Of a stretch of DNA of 64,000 nt, positions 61,576 through 64,000 are shown piece after piece. Origin of the DNA: Arenibacter hampyeongensis. GTDB lineage: Bacteria > Bacteroidota > Bacteroidia > Flavobacteriales > Flavobacteriaceae. The position numbers were made by a program, and so were the translations under genes. Each line of letters opens with the position of its first letter. The stretch's first letter is position 1. The notes under the pieces were generated by a model that had not been told where the DNA came from, made no database searches, and was given only the letters and a program-made list of their open reading frames with translations. Location: positions 1 to 64,000 of the forward strand of contig NZ_PIOB01000008.1 of NCBI RefSeq assembly GCF_002909255.1. Direction: 5' to 3'.

Positions 61576-62658
61576 TTAACTTGGTAAATAAACAACACCG
61601 CCATAAGAATCCCGTTTGGCTCCGGTGACAGAACTTAAGCAATTGTTTTTTTGTTTCTCCCGCAATACTCCCATAAGGGCAAATACTAGGGCTTCCTTAA
61701 ACTCTATCAAGGTTTGTGAAGGTGAAATAACTTTTGTTTCTGTACCGAGTTTTTCTCGTAGGCAGTCCATTAGGAAAGTGTTTAGAGCACCTCCACCGGT
61801 AACAAATATGCTTCTATTTGTTTTATTCTTCTGTGTTTTTACTTGCAGGGCTATCTGATCGCAAATATGGTGAATGGCCGTATGTAGTAAATTCTCAGTA
61901 GTATCTGAAGTGGTCTCTACAATAGGTACGACTTCCTCCACAAACCATTCAAAACCTATAGATTTTGGAAATGGCAATTTATAGAATTCAAGTTCGTTCA
62001 GTCGGTCCAGCATTAATTGATTTATTTTTCCCGTTCGTGCCAAGGAACCTCCCTTATCGTAATTGAGTTTTATCTTTTGAGTGATATGGTTGAGAATCAT
62101 ATTGGCCAGTCCTATGTCGTAGGCCAGTCTTTTTCCATTTTCCTCAAAAGATATATTGCTTATTCCGCCAAGATTGAGGCAAAAGTCGTACTGCCCAAAA
62201 AAGAGTTTATCCCCAATTGGGACCAAGGGAGCTCCCTGTCCTCCCAAGGCAACATCGTTGGTCCGAAAGTCGCATATCACCTTAGTGGCACATTCGTTGG
62301 CCAGGTGTTGGCCGGAACCTATTTGAAAGGTAAGTCCGTTTTGTGGCTGGTGGTGGGTGGTATGACCATGGCTGGCAATAAAATCGACATCCCATTGATA
62401 GGCCTTAATAAAGTCCTTTGTTTGTGTGCCCAGCCAAGTGCCATAGGAATTGTGAAATTGTAGTAGTTCGTCTGCAGGCAAGAAAATGGATTTCTTTAGC
62501 TTTTCCTGCATCTCCTCGCTATATGAAATACTATGGGTCTGTTTAATTTCAAAATCCCAAGCATTAGGGGTCTCCCATATATGGCAATATGCGAGGTCCA
62601 ATCCGTCCAAGGAGGTACCGGACATTAACCCGATGACTTTGTGTATTTTCATAATCAT
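61576..62658 (-). CDS. anmK: Anhydro-N-acetylmuramic acid kinase
   Basis: AnmK opens the 1,6-anhydro ring of anhydro-MurNAc and phosphorylates it, an early step of peptidoglycan recycling. The 360 residues have the phosphate loop GLMSGTSLDGLD (10-21), the HGHTTHH segment, FRTNDVALGGQGAPLVP with the catalytic Asp, and the second domain ending in TGGGALNTFLM. The start may be the Met at 62652. The gene follows the GH3 gene by 25 bases, and both act on cell-wall fragments. Confidence 0.95.
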   Translation of the reverse strand: MIMKIHKVIGLMSGTSLDGLDLAYCHIWETPNAWDFEIKQTHSISYSEEMQEKLKKSIFLPADELLQFHNSYGTWLGTQTKDFIKAYQWDVDFIASHGHTTHHQPQNGLTFQIGSGQHLANECATKVICDFRTNDVALGGQGAPLVPIGDKLFFGQYDFCLNLGGISNISFEENGKRLAYDIGLANMILNHITQKIKLNYDKGGSLARTGKINQLMLDRLNELEFYKLPFPKSIGFEWFVEEVVPIVETTSDTTENLLHTAIHHICDQIALQVKTQKNKTNRSIFVTGGGALNTFLMDCLREKLGTETKVISPSQTLIEFKEALVFALMGVLREKQKNNCLSSVTGAKRDSYGGVVYLPS

Positions 62659-62683
62659 TTTTTTTTACTGTTTGCCATATCCG

Positions 62684-64000
62684 TTAATTCTTTTTAAGGT
62701 TGATAGAAACAGCTAAGCATCCTTTGGCTTTTTGCTTTCCCATGAAATGTGCAAAGGCAATATCTTGAAATTCCGAAAAGTTTTGATATCCCAATACTAT
62801 CGCTTTGGCTGCTTTATAATTTATAAGGTTAAGCACATAGGGGTTTCCAAAAACATATAGAATAACCTTTTTTGTATTTAGTAAGGTCTCAAGCTGTTGC
62901 AATTCTTCGGACTTAAGATCAAAATCATTGTGTGGCTTAACTTTAGGGGGGTAAAGCGCAATTAGAATGTTATCCTTGTTTTGAGATCCTTCAACTGCTA
63001 TTTTTGAGGTCCTTTCTATAAATATTCTGTTGGGCGACTCACCTAGAGAAAGACAAGTGAAGCCTTCTTGCTTAAATTCTTTGATGATGTCGTTGCTGCC
63101 AGTAAATAAAGTAAGGCTTTCCTTGGCCAACTGTTTGTTTAATATAGAGGTTTCCCCTAGGTCTGTGCTTGTTAGGGAATGGGAGGCAAAGGCTTGTTCC
63201 TTTAACTTCCATACCCGTTTAAATCGCTCTTCGATGTCAAGGGAATTCGCATTGCCCAAGATGGTTTCTATGCCTTCTGCCGTGTTTTCTGCAAAACAAA
63301 GTATATCGTTGCCGGCATCAAAAGCCCGCCATTCGAGTTCCCCTTTTGTGGGAAACATTTTGCTAACGCTATGCATGTTTAAAGCATCGGAGATAACCAC
63401 ACCATTAAAATTTAGTTCTTGGCGCAATAGTCCTTTAATTATCGTTTTGGAAATGGTGGCCGGAGCGCCCTCTCCGTTATCCAAAGAGGGAACGGATAAA
63501 TGTCCAACCATTACACTATCCACTCCATTTTTAATGATTTCTCTAAAGGGATATAGTTCATTTTCCATTAGAACCTCCTTGGACTTCTTAATTATTGGCA
63601 AGCCAAGATGGGAATCCGTAGCGGTATCCCCATGTCCCGGAAAATGTTTGATACAACTTAAAATACCTTCGCTTTCCATGCCTTTGATAAAGGCAATTGC
63701 TTTTTTGGTAACATTTAATTTATCCTCTCCAAAGGAGCGGTAACCAATTACCGGATTATTGGGATTGTTGTTGATGTCTACCACAGGCGCCAAATTCCAA
63801 TGTATACCTGCTTCCCTGCAGTCACGGGCAATTTGTTGGCCCACCTGAAAAATTAAGTCGTCTTTATCTCGGATGGCCCCTAAAGTTATGGCGTAGGGAT
63901 ATTGGGGTGTATTTTCTATGCGCATGGCCAATCCCCACTCCGCATCTATACTGATTAGCAATGGATATTTTGCTGCCTTTTGGTAGCGCCGGATAAGGTT
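62684..64000 (-). CDS. GH3 beta-N-acetylhexosaminidase, NagZ type, start outside the window
   Basis: The reading frame runs to the right edge of the window without a start, so the gene is partial. The GH3 N-terminal domain shows LLISIDAEWGLAMR, the NagZ hallmark KHFPGHGDTATDSH (His-Asp dyad), and GVVISDALNM with the nucleophile Asp. About 200 residues after the barrel form a second domain. NagZ removes GlcNAc from muropeptides; with anmK just downstream this supports peptidoglycan recycling. The long C-terminal part suggests the larger Bacteroidota type, often fused to another domain. Confidence 0.92.
   Translation of the reverse strand, partial: NLIRRYQKAAKYPLLISIDAEWGLAMRIENTPQYPYAITLGAIRDKDDLIFQVGQQIARDCREAGIHWNLAPVVDINNNPNNPVIGYRSFGEDKLNVTKKAIAFIKGMESEGILSCIKHFPGHGDTATDSHLGLPIIKKSKEVLMENELYPFREIIKNGVDSVMVGHLSVPSLDNGEGAPATISKTIIKGLLRQELNFNGVVISDALNMHSVSKMFPTKGELEWRAFDAGNDILCFAENTAEGIETILGNANSLDIEERFKRVWKLKEQAFASHSLTSTDLGETSILNKQLAKESLTLFTGSNDIIKEFKQEGFTCLSLGESPNRIFIERTSKIAVEGSQNKDNILIALYPPKVKPHNDFDLKSEELQQLETLLNTKKVILYVFGNPYVLNLINYKAAKAIVLGYQNFSEFQDIAFAHFMGKQKAKGCLAVSINLKKN

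Noticed and set aside
63030..63743. A 237-codon open frame on the plus strand opposite the GH3 gene
   Set aside because: It is the antisense of a well conserved enzyme gene and shows no promoter, start context or known motif.
1..64000. tRNA, rRNA, CRISPR arrays, transposases, prophage genes
   Set aside because: None was recognised on either strand; the IS1096-like name of the pRiA4b family is historical and does not mark a mobile element here.

Overview
The window is a chromosomal segment of a Gram-negative member of the Bacteroidota, most likely a marine Flavobacteriaceae (Arenibacter/Maribacter/Zobellia-like; the genus is an inference). The signs are AT-rich DNA, repeated promoters of the Bacteroidota type (TAnnTTTG at -7, sometimes with TTG/TTTG near -33), few Shine-Dalgarno sequences, and families typical of the group (DUF5606, DUF5916, DUF3500, DUF2911, the COX15-type heme A synthase, many SPII lipoproteins). 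I see no rRNA, tRNA, CRISPR array, prophage or intact insertion sequence.

Layout. 1-8914: small heat shock protein, uvrB, an ABC exporter pair, a kinase-like orphan, a nucleoid-associated protein, a pRiA4b-ORF3-like protein and heme A synthase. 9033-16660: cca and tsaC (sua5) lie downstream of a cell-surface glycan block. That block has a 606-residue fusion of a CDP-glycerol-phosphotransferase-like domain with a GT2 domain, a LicC-like nucleotidyltransferase, a second GT2, a TagD-like cytidylyltransferase, a LicD-like transferase and an odd HAD protein. Together these could make an activated phospho-alditol or phospho-amine and attach it to a glycan. 16670-19079: dapD, ruvX, def and a DUF5606 gene. 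19282-28125: six secreted hydrolases (S9-like, S10, GH20, SGNH, BD-FAE-like esterase, class C beta-lactamase-like). 28239-34453: a DUF5916 outer-membrane-type protein, an EthD-like protein, an SMP-30 lactonase, a DUF3500 protein and a PD40/TolB-like propeller.

34559-44393: mazG, an orphan PilJ-PAS histidine kinase, a MATE exporter, a small acidic protein, a PAP2 phosphatase, then a tight four-gene operon (polyprenyl-phosphate GT2, LAB_N protein, ArnT-like GT39, unknown membrane protein) that looks like a lipid-linked sugar transfer system for lipid A or another envelope glycan. 44589-47130: galM, DUF2911 and meaB. 47232-49954: an ECF sigma factor, a membrane-anchored putative anti-sigma and a secreted coiled-coil protein. 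50033-53663: Gfo/Idh oxidoreductase with a two-domain DUF1080 lipoprotein (a likely 3-keto-glycoside module) and msrA. 54182-55554: a 432-bp direct repeat, each copy holding an identical small secreted-protein gene and a long conserved leader. 55612-64000: an APC permease, an acetate module (acs, Na+/solute symporter, DUF4212 small subunit), and anmK with a partial nagZ-type gene for peptidoglycan recycling.

The best candidates for something undescribed are the phospho-decoration glycan locus (about 11.0-16.7 kb), the duplicated secreted peptide with its shared leader (54.2-55.6 kb), the kinase-like orphan at 4889-5968, and the four-gene LAB_N/ArnT operon with its motif-bearing unknown membrane protein. 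All functions here are read from sequence motifs and family memory; no search was run.
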